The notes beneath the pieces were generated by a model. That model was not told where the DNA came from. It made no database searches and saw only the letters and a list, made by a program, of their open reading frames with translations. This document shows positions 1 through 7,577 of a stretch of 12,617 nucleotides of DNA, one piece after another. The position numbers were made by a program, and so were the translations under genes. The stretch is from an uncultured Planctomycetaceae bacterium (GTDB lineage: Bacteria > Planctomycetota > Planctomycetia > Pirellulales > Pirellulaceae), in contig CAIXSC010000137.1 in NCBI GenBank assembly GCA_903921945.1, forward strand, positions 1-12,617. The letters are read 5' to 3'. The stretch's first letter is position 1, and each line of letters opens with the position of its first letter.

Positions 1-1122
1 CCGTCGCAGGCACCGTCGCCAGTGACAGCGGCGCGTTTACCGGTGGTTGCGCCTGCCGAGGCCGGATTCGACGCCCAGGCATTGGCGGCGATGGAACCGT
101 TGATTGAGGCGGCGATCGCCGAGCGAAAGATGCCGGGAGCAGTCGTCTGTTTGGGTCGGCGCGGACGGATCGGATGGTTGAAAGCGTATGGCGATCGACA
201 ACTGGTTCCCGAACGGCAGCCCATGACCGTCGATACGGTTTTTGATTTGGCGTCGCTCACCAAGCCGATAGCGACCGCGACGGCGGTGATGAAACTCGTG
301 GAAACAGGGCGAGTGCGGACGGACGAGCCAATTGCGAAGCACCTGCCGGAGTTCGCGCCGCATGGCAAGGACGTGTTGACGCTCGAAGACTTGCTGGTTC
401 ATCACAGTGGTCTGATCGCTGACAATCCACTCAGCGATTACGGGGACGGTCGCGAGCAAGCTTGGAGTCGGATTTGTGGGCTCAAACTGGTTTCGCCGCC
501 GCGCACGAAGTTCATCTATTCGGATGTGAATTTCATCGTGCTGGGTGAGCTGGTGAGTCGTGTGAGTGGCGAGCCATTGGAGCGGTTCGTGCGGGATCGG
601 CTGTATCGGCCGCTTGGGATGAGCGAAACAGGGTTCTTGCCGGGGCCCGAGTTGCGTGATCGCGCGGCCCCGACTCAGCAGCGTGATGGCCGGTGGATGC
701 GTGGCGAAGTTCATGATCCGCGAGCATGGAAACTCGGAGGTGTCGCCGGCCATGCAGGCTTGTTTTCTACGGCGGCCGACTTGGCGCGGTATGCACAGGC
801 CATGCTCAATGGCGGACAACTCGATGGCAATCGCGTGCTAGCGGCGGAAACAGTCGAGCGTATGGCACGCGGTTACACGGTCTCGTCCGGATTACGAGGG
901 CTCGGGTGGGACAAGCGTACCGGTTTCTCGATCAACCGAGGCGACCGGTTGAGCGACGCGGCATTTGGCCATGGCGGTTTCACCGGCACTGTTATCTGGA
1001 TCGATCCGAAGCTCGACCTATTCGTGATCTTCTTGAGCAACCGCGTTCACCCGGATGGAAAAGGGTTGGTGAATCCGTTGGCGGGCAAAATTGCGACGAT
1101 CGCAGCGGACGCTGTCCGGTAA
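1..1122 (+). CDS. Serine hydrolase of the beta-lactamase / class C penicillin-binding protein fold (5' end outside window)
   Basis: The reading frame is open from base 1, so the true start is probably upstream; the first internal start is GTG at 22, giving 366 residues. Numbered from that GTG, the three hallmarks of the beta-lactamase-related serine hydrolases are visible: SLTK at 78-81 (nucleophile Ser78, general base Lys81), YSD at 166-168 in the place of the YxN motif, and HGGFTGT at 317-323 in the place of the KTG box. This set is typical of EstB-like esterases and class C-like D-aminopeptidases or transpeptidase relatives rather than true beta-lactamases. The residues before position 22 (PSQAPSP) look like a linker after a signal peptide, so export is likely but not provable here. 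The substrate cannot be assigned; an esterase or peptidase acting on cell-envelope or secreted material is a family-level guess. It ends with TAA, and no gene on the same strand follows closely. Confidence 0.9.
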   Translation, partial: PSQAPSPVTAARLPVVAPAEAGFDAQALAAMEPLIEAAIAERKMPGAVVCLGRRGRIGWLKAYGDRQLVPERQPMTVDTVFDLASLTKPIATATAVMKLVETGRVRTDEPIAKHLPEFAPHGKDVLTLEDLLVHHSGLIADNPLSDYGDGREQAWSRICGLKLVSPPRTKFIYSDVNFIVLGELVSRVSGEPLERFVRDRLYRPLGMSETGFLPGPELRDRAAPTQQRDGRWMRGEVHDPRAWKLGGVAGHAGLFSTAADLARYAQAMLNGGQLDGNRVLAAETVERMARGYTVSSGLRGLGWDKRTGFSINRGDRLSDAAFGHGGFTGTVIWIDPKLDLFVIFLSNRVHPDGKGLVNPLAGKIATIAADAVR

Positions 1123-1235
1123 TCGATGACGCCGCTTGGGCATTCCGATTGGCATTTCCCCCAAATCAAAGCTGGTCCATCCGGGATTCGTTTGGGTCCC
1201 GCCGAAGATTTGTGCCTCGCCGAACTTCCGAGCCA

Positions 1236-1262
1236 CGGCGCAAGCCGGCGCGGCTTGCGCCG
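1236..1262. repeat. GC-rich perfect hairpin, 11-bp stem
   Basis: CGGCGCAAGCC (1236-1246) is followed after the loop GGCGC by its exact reverse complement GGCTTGCGCCG (1252-1262). There is no T-run on either side, so it is not a classical terminator. It could be a REP-like element. Confidence 0.6.
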
Positions 1263-1396
1263 CACCCTGCGACTCCTGCGATGGCGACCCACAGGAAACC
1301 CAGCAGGACCACTTTTTGTTCCGGCCCAAGGTGCCGGTGAACCTCGATTGTCGATCGCACACCCGGTCATGCGATGAGAGATTTCGTCGGGGTCTC

Positions 1397-1423
1397 TCTT
1401 CGTGACCTTCGTGTCCTGCGTGG
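1397..1423 (-). repeat. Three tandem 9-mers of the CACGAAGG type
   Basis: Read on the minus strand the units are CCACGCAGG, ACACGAAGG and TCACGAAGA, a degenerate 9-base period. Translated, such arrays give spurious HEGHEE-like peptides that are frequently seen as false ORFs in environmental bacterial genomes (recollection). It is a non-coding micro-repeat here. Confidence 0.5.
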
Positions 1424-1537
1424 TGGCTCAAACTGGGTTTTATGATCAAAATCCCAATTGGCGAACGACAGTGGGTTGGCGGGCGTGAACGAATTGCCGC
1501 CAAAAGGGGCCCTTCTAACGCGACACCATGGGTTGAG

Positions 1538-1554
1538 GTTGGCCTTCAGCCAAC
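1538..1554. repeat. Short palindrome, copy 1 of two
   Basis: The sequence GTTGGCCTTCAGCCAAC folds on itself; with flanking bases 1537 and 1555 the stem GGTTGGC/GCCAACC is 7 bp around the loop CTTCA. The same core recurs 97 bases downstream with a single difference. Confidence 0.65.
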
Positions 1555-1634
1555 CAAAGGACGGTGTTTCGGTACCGCGCGAGTGCCAGGGGTGTTGTGA
1601 ATTACCACTCCATGGGGGGTATGGCTACGTTGAA

Positions 1635-1651
1635 GTTGGCCTTCGGCCAAC
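1635..1651. repeat. Short palindrome, copy 2 of two
   Basis: GTTGGCCTTCGGCCAAC is identical to copy 1 at 16 of 17 positions. The changed base (A to G) extends pairing to GTTGGCC/GGCCAAC around TTC, so the difference keeps or strengthens the fold. Confidence 0.65.
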
Positions 1652-1845
1652 AGGGACAATGGTGCCTGACTTGGGGTGATTCCGAATGGCTCCCACCTTC
1701 CCTTTTTCATCACACGCAAGCTATCGAAGCGAATAGGCTTGTCGCTAATTGAATGGTATTGCGTTTGCCGCCGAGCTGCGGGCGACGGCCAGGCCGGTAT
1801 CGCGAACAGCCCTGCCATCGTCGATTGGTCCTCGGAATCTCGCCC

Positions 1846-1873
1846 TTGCCGCCGTGAGTCTACTCGATATATT
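1846..1873 (+). promoter_or_regulatory. Candidate sigma-70-type promoter of the Fe-S carrier gene
   Basis: TTGCCG (1846-1851) and TATATT (1868-1873) are separated by 16 bases and lie 55 bases before the ATG at 1928. The -10 sits in a short AT-rich patch that stands out from its GC-rich surroundings. No operator is apparent. Confidence 0.35.
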
Positions 1874-1927
1874 TTAGACAGTCCCGAATGTCAAAAATCC
1901 AACTTGTTTCCTGCACGAGGTTTCCAC

Positions 1928-2260
1928 ATGTCGATTACGTTGACCGAGCGAGCGGCTCATGAGGTGATGAAAGCGCGGGAGGCGAATAAGGTGGACGACG
2001 CCATGTTCCTCCGCATCGGGGTCAAGGGAGGCGGTTGCAGCGGCTTCAACTACTCGATGCAATTCGACACTCAGTACGACGAAGTGGCGGACACCAAGTA
2101 CGACTTCTTCGGCGTGAAGGTCGTGGTGGACAAGAAGAGTGCTCTGTATCTCGAAGGCATGACCGTCGACTGGTACGAGAGCCTGGAGCAAAAGGGCTTC
2201 AAATTCGACAATCCAAACGCCGTGAAAACCTGCGGTTGCGGCAGCTCGTTTTCCGTTTAG
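1928..2260 (+). CDS. A-type iron-sulfur carrier protein (IscA/ErpA/HesB family)
   Basis: This 110-residue protein matches the usual 105-120 residue length of the family. It carries the three invariant cysteines: Cys37 in the GGGCSGF segment and Cys102/Cys104 in the C-terminal TCGCGSSF segment, which together bind the transient [Fe-S] cluster. Family members accept a cluster from a scaffold such as IscU or SufB and pass it to apo-enzymes in the cytoplasm. The start is ATG at 1928 with GAGG at 1917-1920, 7 bases upstream; the frame is open further upstream, but that extension lacks the fold. No isc or suf genes are visible nearby, so it appears to be a free-standing gene, which is more usual for ErpA-like carriers, but ErpA versus IscA versus SufA cannot be settled from sequence alone. 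It ends with TAG, followed by a terminator 81 bases later. Confidence 0.93.
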   Translation: MSITLTERAAHEVMKAREANKVDDAMFLRIGVKGGGCSGFNYSMQFDTQYDEVADTKYDFFGVKVVVDKKSALYLEGMTVDWYESLEQKGFKFDNPNAVKTCGCGSSFSV

Positions 2261-2340
2261 CACGTCGTTTTTCCGCGCGCCGCTGCCGTTCGAGCGTGAT
2301 GCGACCGCGTAACAACCATCCGGCTGGAAAGCAAACGTGG

Positions 2341-2374
2341 ACCACGGTACCCTCTCGGGGACCGTGGTTTTTTT
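2341..2374 (+). terminator. Rho-independent terminator after the Fe-S carrier gene
   Basis: ACCACGGT (2341-2348) pairs perfectly with ACCGTGGT (2361-2368), the loop can add CCC/GGG pairs, and a run of seven T (2368-2374) follows. This isolates the Fe-S carrier gene from the cbiET gene downstream. Confidence 0.88.
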
Positions 2375-2451
2375 GCTGAATCGAAAGCCGTGTGACGACG
2401 ACCGGGTGGAGTGAGTGATCAGCGGCGGGCATTCAGCTCGGAGGAAATAGC

Positions 2452-3720
2452 GTGTCAACGGCGATCGCGGAGAAGATCCATGTCATCGGCATCGGCGACG
2501 ACGGTATCGATGGCTTGACGGCGGCGGCCCGACGGCTGGTTCACGAGGCGGATCTGTTGATCGGTGCGGAACGATCCCTCGCCCTTGTGCCGACTCGCCC
2601 GACAACACAACGCATGCTGATCGGCGGTGATCTGGAGGGTGTCGCCAGGCGGTTGAGCGAGTCGACGCATCTGCGGAGCGTCGTGCTGGCGACCGGGGAT
2701 CCCCTTTTCTACGGCACGGCGCGGTTCCTCTGCGATCGGCTTGGCAAGGAGCGGTTCGAGGTCATCCCGCACGTTAGCAGCATGCAGTTGGCCTTTGCCA
2801 GAGTGAAAGAAAGCTGGGACGAAGCCTACCTTACCGACTTGGCTTCCCAGAGTCTTGAGCATGTGGTGGAACGGATTCGGACGGCGCAGAAGGCCGGACT
2901 GTTCACAACCGAGAAGGCGTCGCCGCCTGCGGTGGCCAAAGCGCTCTTGGATCGTGGCATTGACTACTTCACCGCCTATGTCTGCGAAAACCTGGGATCG
3001 CCCGACGAATGTGTCACGCAAGGGCCATTGTCAGACATTGCAGGCCTGACGTTCGGACCGCTCAATGTGATGATCCTGTTGCGGAAACCGAATCTCCCGG
3101 ACCGGCCGGCGCGGATGATTGGCCGTCGCCTATTCGGCAATCCCGACGAATTGTTTCTCCAATCCCAGCCTAAACGCGGTTTGCTCACACCGGCGGAGGT
3201 CCGCTGTGTCGCGCTGTCGGAACTCGACCTCGGCCCGACGAGTGTTGTTTGGGACGTGGGGGCAGGCAGCGGATCCGTTGCGATCGAAGCGGCGCAAATC
3301 GCGTTGGGCGGAGCTGTCTACGCCATAGAAATGGATCCCGAGGACTACCAACTCATCTCTGGCAACGCGGAGCGGTTCGGAGTCACGTCGCTGGTTCCGG
3401 TGCTCGGCAAGGCGCCGGAGGCATGGCAAGGGCTGCCAGCGCCTGACGCCGTGTTTGTCGGTGGAACGGGGCGGCAAGTGCGGACCATCGTCGACTTGGC
3501 CTACGACCGCTTGCGTCCCGGTGGACGGCTAGTGGTTCATGTCGGTAGCATCGACAATGTGGCCGATGTCCGCCGGGTTTTGGAGGACAAACCGGACAAG
3601 TCAGGCGTTGTCGACGTATGGTTGATGCAGTTGTCCAGGGGGACCCACCAACTCGACCAGTTGCGGTTTGAATCGATCAATCCTTCGTTTCTCATCCGTG
3701 TCGTGCGAGGTGGTGTATGA
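2452..3720 (+). CDS. cbiET: Fused precorrin-6Y C5,15-methyltransferase (decarboxylating), CbiE-CbiT
   Basis: The 422 residues carry two domains. Residues about 8-212 form a CbiE-type tetrapyrrole methylase, with the N-terminal VIGIGDDG segment and the SAM-contacting ATGDPLFYG loop at 80-88. Residues about 240-420 form a CbiT-type Rossmann methyltransferase starting at KRGLLTPAEVR, with the SAM-binding DVGAGSGSVAIEA at 268-280 and the acidic ribose-binding EMD at 293-295. Together they methylate C5 and C15 of precorrin-6Y and decarboxylate its acetate side chain, giving precorrin-8X on the way to cobalamin. The fusion corresponds to CobL of aerobic B12 producers and to CbiET of mixed pathways. 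The start is GTG at 2452 with a strong GGAGG at 2440-2444. The stop overlaps the next gene by ATGA. No other cobalamin gene is in view and no cobalamin riboswitch-like leader precedes it. Confidence 0.93.
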   Translation: MSTAIAEKIHVIGIGDDGIDGLTAAARRLVHEADLLIGAERSLALVPTRPTTQRMLIGGDLEGVARRLSESTHLRSVVLATGDPLFYGTARFLCDRLGKERFEVIPHVSSMQLAFARVKESWDEAYLTDLASQSLEHVVERIRTAQKAGLFTTEKASPPAVAKALLDRGIDYFTAYVCENLGSPDECVTQGPLSDIAGLTFGPLNVMILLRKPNLPDRPARMIGRRLFGNPDELFLQSQPKRGLLTPAEVRCVALSELDLGPTSVVWDVGAGSGSVAIEAAQIALGGAVYAIEMDPEDYQLISGNAERFGVTSLVPVLGKAPEAWQGLPAPDAVFVGGTGRQVRTIVDLAYDRLRPGGRLVVHVGSIDNVADVRRVLEDKPDKSGVVDVWLMQLSRGTHQLDQLRFESINPSFLIRVVRGGV

Positions 3721-4457
3721 GCAGCCAAACGACCGATTCGCGTCTCGACGTGATCGCTGTCGGCGCTCATCCGGATGACGTGGAAATCGCTTGCGGAGGC
3801 ACCTTAGCGCTGCTCGCGAAGCAGGGGTATCGCGTCGGCATCATTGACTTGACGGACGGAGAGCCGACTCCGCGCAGTCCTGGACCGGAGGTTCGGTTGG
3901 CGGAGGCGTCTGCCGCCGCACGCGCACTCGGTGTTCATTATCGCGCCACGCTTGACTTGCCCAACCGCCGCCTGTTCGACACTTTCGAAGCGCGTGTGCT
4001 GCTTGCGAAGGAATTCCGCAAGCATCGTCCTCGCGTCGTGATCGGTTTCGGCGACAAAACACCACTCGCCTCGCCCGATCACTGGCAAGCCATGCAAATC
4101 ACAGACGCCGCCATCTTCTATTCGCGGCTGACCAAGTGGGACGAGCACTTCGAGGGTCTGCCGGTTCATGCCATCGAAACTCAGCTCTACTTCCGGCTGG
4201 CGTTCGAACCAGCGCAGCTAGGCGGCTACTCCAGCCATTTCACCGTCGACATTGGCGAGACTCTCGAGGCTAAGCTGAGGTCGGTAGCGTGCTACGAAAC
4301 GCAGTTCCCACCCGAGAAGGCGCACGTCTTCGAACGAATTCGCGGAGCGGCGATGATCGCCGGCGCGGCGATTGGAGCTCAAGCCGGCGAGACGTTCGTC
4401 AATGTCAGGCCCCTCGGCACCAAGCGACCGATGACCTTTCTCTTTGGCGGCGAATAA
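3717..4457 (+). CDS. bshB1: LmbE/PIG-L family deacetylase, probably BshB1-like (N-acetylglucosaminyl-malate deacetylase)
   Basis: This 246-residue zinc-dependent deacetylase shows the family signature AHPDDVE at 17-23 (zinc ligands His18 and Asp21 with catalytic Asp20) and a later histidine in SPDHWQA near 122. DLTDGEPTPR at 44-53 and the C-terminal GETFVNVRPL resemble BshB1, which removes the acetyl group from GlcNAc-malate in bacillithiol synthesis; related MshB and Bca proteins act on similar sugar amides. The start ATG overlaps the cbiET stop as ATGA, with GAGG at 3707-3710, so translation is coupled. Typical BshB1 proteins are about 230-240 residues, so the length fits. The bshA and bshC genes are not in the window, so the bacillithiol role is inference; another GlcNAc-type amide is possible. 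Confidence 0.75.
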   Translation: MSSQTTDSRLDVIAVGAHPDDVEIACGGTLALLAKQGYRVGIIDLTDGEPTPRSPGPEVRLAEASAAARALGVHYRATLDLPNRRLFDTFEARVLLAKEFRKHRPRVVIGFGDKTPLASPDHWQAMQITDAAIFYSRLTKWDEHFEGLPVHAIETQLYFRLAFEPAQLGGYSSHFTVDIGETLEAKLRSVACYETQFPPEKAHVFERIRGAAMIAGAAIGAQAGETFVNVRPLGTKRPMTFLFGGE

Positions 4458-4480
4458 CTCCATAGGCATCGGCCAAATCG

Positions 4481-6046
4481 CTAGGCGACAGCCGCTGACT
4501 TTGACGCAATCGACGCTTTCAAAGGAAGCGCCGGCCTTGCGTCCTGCTCCTGCCTCTGTGACGGCTGTCCGAAACACCGACCGATGGCGCTCAACAGGGG
4601 ACCGGTCATCAGCGTGGTCGCAACCGCCATCACCACCATCATGGCGAATAATGGTGGAGTGATTACTCCAAGTTGCAGCCCGATATCCAAAACGATGATC
4701 TCCACCAGACCACGCGTGTTCATCAAGGCGCCGAGTTCGGCGCTCGTCCGCCAATTCAACCCGCAGTAACGAGCCGCCAATGCGGTCCCTCCCAGTTTTC
4801 CCGCCGTCGCCACCAAAACGATGAGCCCGCACAGCAGCCATTGGTCGAACCCGTCCAGCAGGCCAATCTTGGTCCGGAGACCCGTCAGGGCAAAAAATGC
4901 GGGTAGGAGCAAGGCTCTGGCGACGTCTTCCAACTTGTCCCCAAGTGCCTGGGCAACTTTGCTGTCGTGGGGGATGATCGCTCCGAGTAAGAACGCGCCG
5001 AAGATGGCGTGGATCCCGATCAGATCGGTGGCTAGTGAAGAAACGATCAAGGCTACCAACAACAGCGCCACTGTTGTCGACGACGGGCCAGCGTTTGTGT
5101 CTGTCCTCAGAAGCTTCGCCAGTATCGGACGGACCACGAAAAGCATGACCGCCACGAACATTCCGGCGAAGATCCAGGTGGCGAAGGCTGCCGTTAACTG
5201 CGTTCCGACAAAGCCAACGACGACAGCCAGCAGGCACCAAGCGGTTGCGTCGTCGGCCGCCGCGCAACTGAGCGCCAACGCGCCGGCGCGAGTACCACCG
5301 ATGCCTCGATCCGCAATGATTCTCGCGAGCACTGGGAGCGCCGTGATCGACAACGCCACGCCCAGGAACATGGCGAACGTTGTGAAGGGAACGCCTTCAC
5401 CCGCGAATTGCTCGTACAAAAGCGTCGCAAGCAAGGCTCCCAAGACGAACGGAGCGGCAATACTGGCGTGGGCAATGAGCAACGATTCCCGACCGTAGCT
5501 CTTAATCGAGTCGAAGTTAAGTTCCAAACCGACCAAGAACATGTACAGGATCACGCCCATTTGGGCTAAGACGCCCAAGAGCGGGGTGATCGTCGGGGGA
5601 AGGAGAAAGAGCGTGGCCTCGGGCCATAAACTTCCTAGACACGAAGGTCCGAGCGCGATGCCAGCAATCACCTCGCCAATCACACGCGGTTGTCCGAGTT
5701 GAACAAAAAGCCAACCGAAAATCCGCGCTGCGAGCAGGATGGCGACGAGTGCGATCAATACGGCGCGAAATGGGTGAGCGACGGCGCGTTCCGCTGGTAC
5801 CGCCGCGGTGGTCTTCGACGCGGAATGAAAGTCGGTCGGAGCGGCGGATTCCGCGGCTGGGACCGTGGTGTTCCATGCCCCGTTGTCGGAATGTGTGGGC
5901 ACGGTGAGCCAGCTTTGGCCCCATTTCCCGATTAAGCCGAAGGCGACCGCGGTCAGCAAAAGCATTCCCGCGTATCCGAGCCAGATCTTGCGGCCAGAGG
6001 CTGTCGACTCTGCGCTGGAATCATCAGTCGCGGAATTACTTGCCAT
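4481..6046 (-). CDS. CPA2 cation:proton antiporter resembling Kha1/CHX K+/H+ exchangers
   Basis: The 521-residue protein is strongly hydrophobic from about residue 92 to 490, with 11-13 likely membrane segments. Family marks are GQPRVIGEVIAGIALGPSCLG (118-138), the paired acidic residues in AAADDATAW (Asp265-Asp266, ion-binding site) and MNTRGLVE (442-449), a segment especially close to Kha1/CHX-type exchangers. It would swap K+ or Na+ for protons across a membrane. An extra membrane segment (about 21-42) and a polar Ala/Thr/Ser linker (45-90) precede the antiporter core. I chose ATG at 6046; the frame stays open to a TTG at 6163 that abuts the preceding stop codon but has no ribosome binding site and adds only polar, arginine-rich sequence. 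ATG 6046 itself also has only a poor Shine-Dalgarno, so the start is uncertain. It is the third gene of the MarR-oxidoreductase group and converges on the deacetylase with 23 bases between stop codons. Confidence 0.88.
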   Translation of the reverse strand: MASNSATDDSSAESTASGRKIWLGYAGMLLLTAVAFGLIGKWGQSWLTVPTHSDNGAWNTTVPAAESAAPTDFHSASKTTAAVPAERAVAHPFRAVLIALVAILLAARIFGWLFVQLGQPRVIGEVIAGIALGPSCLGSLWPEATLFLLPPTITPLLGVLAQMGVILYMFLVGLELNFDSIKSYGRESLLIAHASIAAPFVLGALLATLLYEQFAGEGVPFTTFAMFLGVALSITALPVLARIIADRGIGGTRAGALALSCAAADDATAWCLLAVVVGFVGTQLTAAFATWIFAGMFVAVMLFVVRPILAKLLRTDTNAGPSSTTVALLLVALIVSSLATDLIGIHAIFGAFLLGAIIPHDSKVAQALGDKLEDVARALLLPAFFALTGLRTKIGLLDGFDQWLLCGLIVLVATAGKLGGTALAARYCGLNWRTSAELGALMNTRGLVEIIVLDIGLQLGVITPPLFAMMVVMAVATTLMTGPLLSAIGRCFGQPSQRQEQDARPALPLKASIASKSAAVA

Positions 6047-6111
6047 GGCAATGAAGACCGGCCGGAAAAAGGACTGTGCTTCCAGTTTGTCGCAAGCTGG
6101 CTCGTCGGCTG

Positions 6112-6135
6112 CTGGCCGGTCTCGCGACCGACCAG
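6112..6135 (-). repeat. Hairpin between the oxidoreductase and antiporter genes
   Basis: CTGG-C-CGGTC pairs with GACCG-A-CCAG around a TCGC loop, giving nine pairs and one mismatch. It lies between the oxidoreductase stop (6164) and the preferred antiporter start (6046), with no T-run. It could stabilise mRNA ends within the operon rather than terminate. Confidence 0.4.
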
Positions 6136-6163
6136 CGAGGTTCGCACACTTCGAGTGGGTCAA

Positions 6164-7450
6164 TCAATTGGCGCTGGCGAGCATGGCGGCTTCACGCGCT
6201 GCCTTCTCCGCTCGTCGTTCCGCCTCGACGATCTCCATCGGTTCCCACACCTTGTCCACCTCGTCACGGAACAGATCGCCGATGAGCAGATCGGTGACCG
6301 TGCCCTTCAAGTGCGGATACTTCTTGACGAACCGTCCGAAATTGAAGCCGTCGTAGAAGGCGCAGACAAGCTTTCGCATGCGGTCCATGCCCTTGATGTA
6401 GTCAGCTTCCCAGCGGCGCAGCGAGGTCTCGCTGACGTCGTTTTCCTTCAAAGCCAAGTCGATCGTGTCCGCCGCCAACTGGCCCGACTTGAGCGCGAGG
6501 AGCACACCCGAGGAATACAGTGGATCGAGGAATCCGAAGGCGTCGCCCACTAACACCCAACCATCGCCGGCCGCTTGCTTGGAACGATAGGAATACTCCT
6601 TCGCGGCGCGGAATACATCGCAACGCTCCGCATTGGCGATTCGAGGTTGCACGCCCGGGCAACGCTCGACCTCTTCGAAGTAGATTTTCTCGAGTTCCTT
6701 CGTCTCGCGATCCACGAACAGGTAGTCATACGCGGCCACAACGCCGACGCTCACGATGTCGTTTCGCAGGGGGATATACCAGAACCAACCCTTCTTTCCC
6801 TTCGTCTGCATGACGATCGTCGCGCCTTCGTCCTTGCCCTGATCGCGATGGGCCCCTTTCCAGTAGGTCCACACGGCCGCCTTCTTCAGCACCGGATCCC
6901 ATTCTCGCAATCCGAGGCGACTCATCACCATCGAGCTTTGACCGCTGGCATCGACCACCACCTTCGCTCGCACTTCCCGCTCAGTGCCGTCCTCATGCTG
7001 AACGCGAACGCCCACGGCTCGCTGTCCCTCAAACAGTACTTCGAGCACTCGGGTAGCCTCATGGACCGCCACCCCTTGCTCGCGAGCGTTTTCCAGCATG
7101 AGTTGGTCGAATTCCTGGCGGTAGACCTGCCACGTCTGCGAACACTCGTGCGGCTTGTTGTCTAGGAAGTAAAACGGCTCCGACAATTTGCCGTGCTCGG
7201 TCACGAACTGAACGCTGTATTTTTTCACGTTCGGACTTTTCTTGAGCTTCGGCAGCATCTTGAGACGCTCGAGCACCCAGTAAGTCTCGGGGATTAACGA
7301 CTCTCCGATATGGAACCGCGGAAAGCGTTCCCGCTCGAACAGTTGCACGTCATGCCCTTGAAGCGCCAACAGGGTCGCGGTCGTCGCGCCCGATGGACCG
7401 CCGCCAATGACCACCACGTCCGCCGACTTATCCGTCCGATCCGTAACCAT
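6164..7450 (-). CDS. FAD-dependent oxidoreductase of the flavin-dependent halogenase-like family
   Basis: The 428-residue protein begins with a dinucleotide-binding fold: GGGPSG at 16-21 and an acidic strand end at LFERERFP (38-44). FHIGESLIP (46-54) and GDAFGFLDP (302-310, FAD contact) are shared by flavin-dependent halogenases and geranylgeranyl reductase-like enzymes. GWFWYIPL (221-228) contains the WxWxIP pattern considered diagnostic of FADH2-dependent halogenases, where it blocks monooxygenase chemistry. CndH/PltA-type enzymes are the nearest group I can suggest. The catalytic lysine cannot be placed without alignment, so halogenation itself is unproven. The start is ATG at 7450 with GGAG about 9 bases upstream; the frame extends to 7609, but the added segment overlaps the MarR gene and lacks a ribosome binding site. 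The C-terminus is a charged Glu/Arg/Ala helix (about 404-425). It lies 127 bases after the marR stop, probably in the same transcript. Confidence 0.88.
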   Translation of the reverse strand: MVTDRTDKSADVVVIGGGPSGATTATLLALQGHDVQLFERERFPRFHIGESLIPETYWVLERLKMLPKLKKSPNVKKYSVQFVTEHGKLSEPFYFLDNKPHECSQTWQVYRQEFDQLMLENAREQGVAVHEATRVLEVLFEGQRAVGVRVQHEDGTEREVRAKVVVDASGQSSMVMSRLGLREWDPVLKKAAVWTYWKGAHRDQGKDEGATIVMQTKGKKGWFWYIPLRNDIVSVGVVAAYDYLFVDRETKELEKIYFEEVERCPGVQPRIANAERCDVFRAAKEYSYRSKQAAGDGWVLVGDAFGFLDPLYSSGVLLALKSGQLAADTIDLALKENDVSETSLRRWEADYIKGMDRMRKLVCAFYDGFNFGRFVKKYPHLKGTVTDLLIGDLFRDEVDKVWEPMEIVEAERRAEKAAREAAMLASAN

Positions 7451-7577
7451 GAGCGTCAACTCCGATTTCACGATGGGTAGGAGAATCTCTTCAAGCTGAA
7501 TGGAACACGTGGGTGAACTGTTCATCGAGCAGCGAGGTCGCCGAGGCGAACCCGCCGACGGGGAAACGTCTTTATTG

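Larger units (their letters stand above)
1123..1927. other. Long spacer without a convincing gene; hairpins and short repeats
   Basis: About 805 bases separate the hydrolase from the Fe-S carrier. Short open frames exist on both strands, but none has a ribosome binding site, recognisable domain or consistent codon use. The stretch holds an 11-bp GC-rich hairpin at 1236-1262, three tandem 9-mers at 1397-1423, two near-identical 17-base palindromes at 1538-1554 and 1635-1651, and a promoter-like pair just before the next gene. The mix resembles dispersed intergenic repeats common in planctomycete genomes (recollection, not searched). Confidence 0.6.

Noticed and set aside
37..819. 260-codon open frame on the minus strand opposite the serine hydrolase
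   Set aside because: It lies wholly antisense to a gene with three conserved catalytic motifs, and its translation is Arg/His-rich with no fold or binding site.
726..1340. 204-codon plus-strand frame running past the hydrolase stop
   Set aside because: Out of frame with the hydrolase for most of its length, Arg-rich, and no domain; a high-GC shadow frame.
1458..1679. Small plus-strand frame over the two palindromes
   Set aside because: Its GLRPTGT-like peptide arises from the repeated hairpins; no ribosome binding site.
2261..2451. Cobalamin riboswitch upstream of cbiET
   Set aside because: The spacer is only 191 bases, is split by a terminator for the previous gene, and shows no B12-box-like sequence.
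4218..5267. 349-codon minus-strand frame
   Set aside because: It overlaps the deacetylase antisense and the antiporter in another frame; the antiporter frame carries clear membrane and ion-site motifs while this one is Arg/Gly-rich.
6047..6163. 39-residue extension of the CPA2 antiporter from TTG 6163
   Set aside because: Rare start codon without a binding site and polar Arg-rich sequence; not fully excluded because the ATG at 6046 also has a weak binding site.
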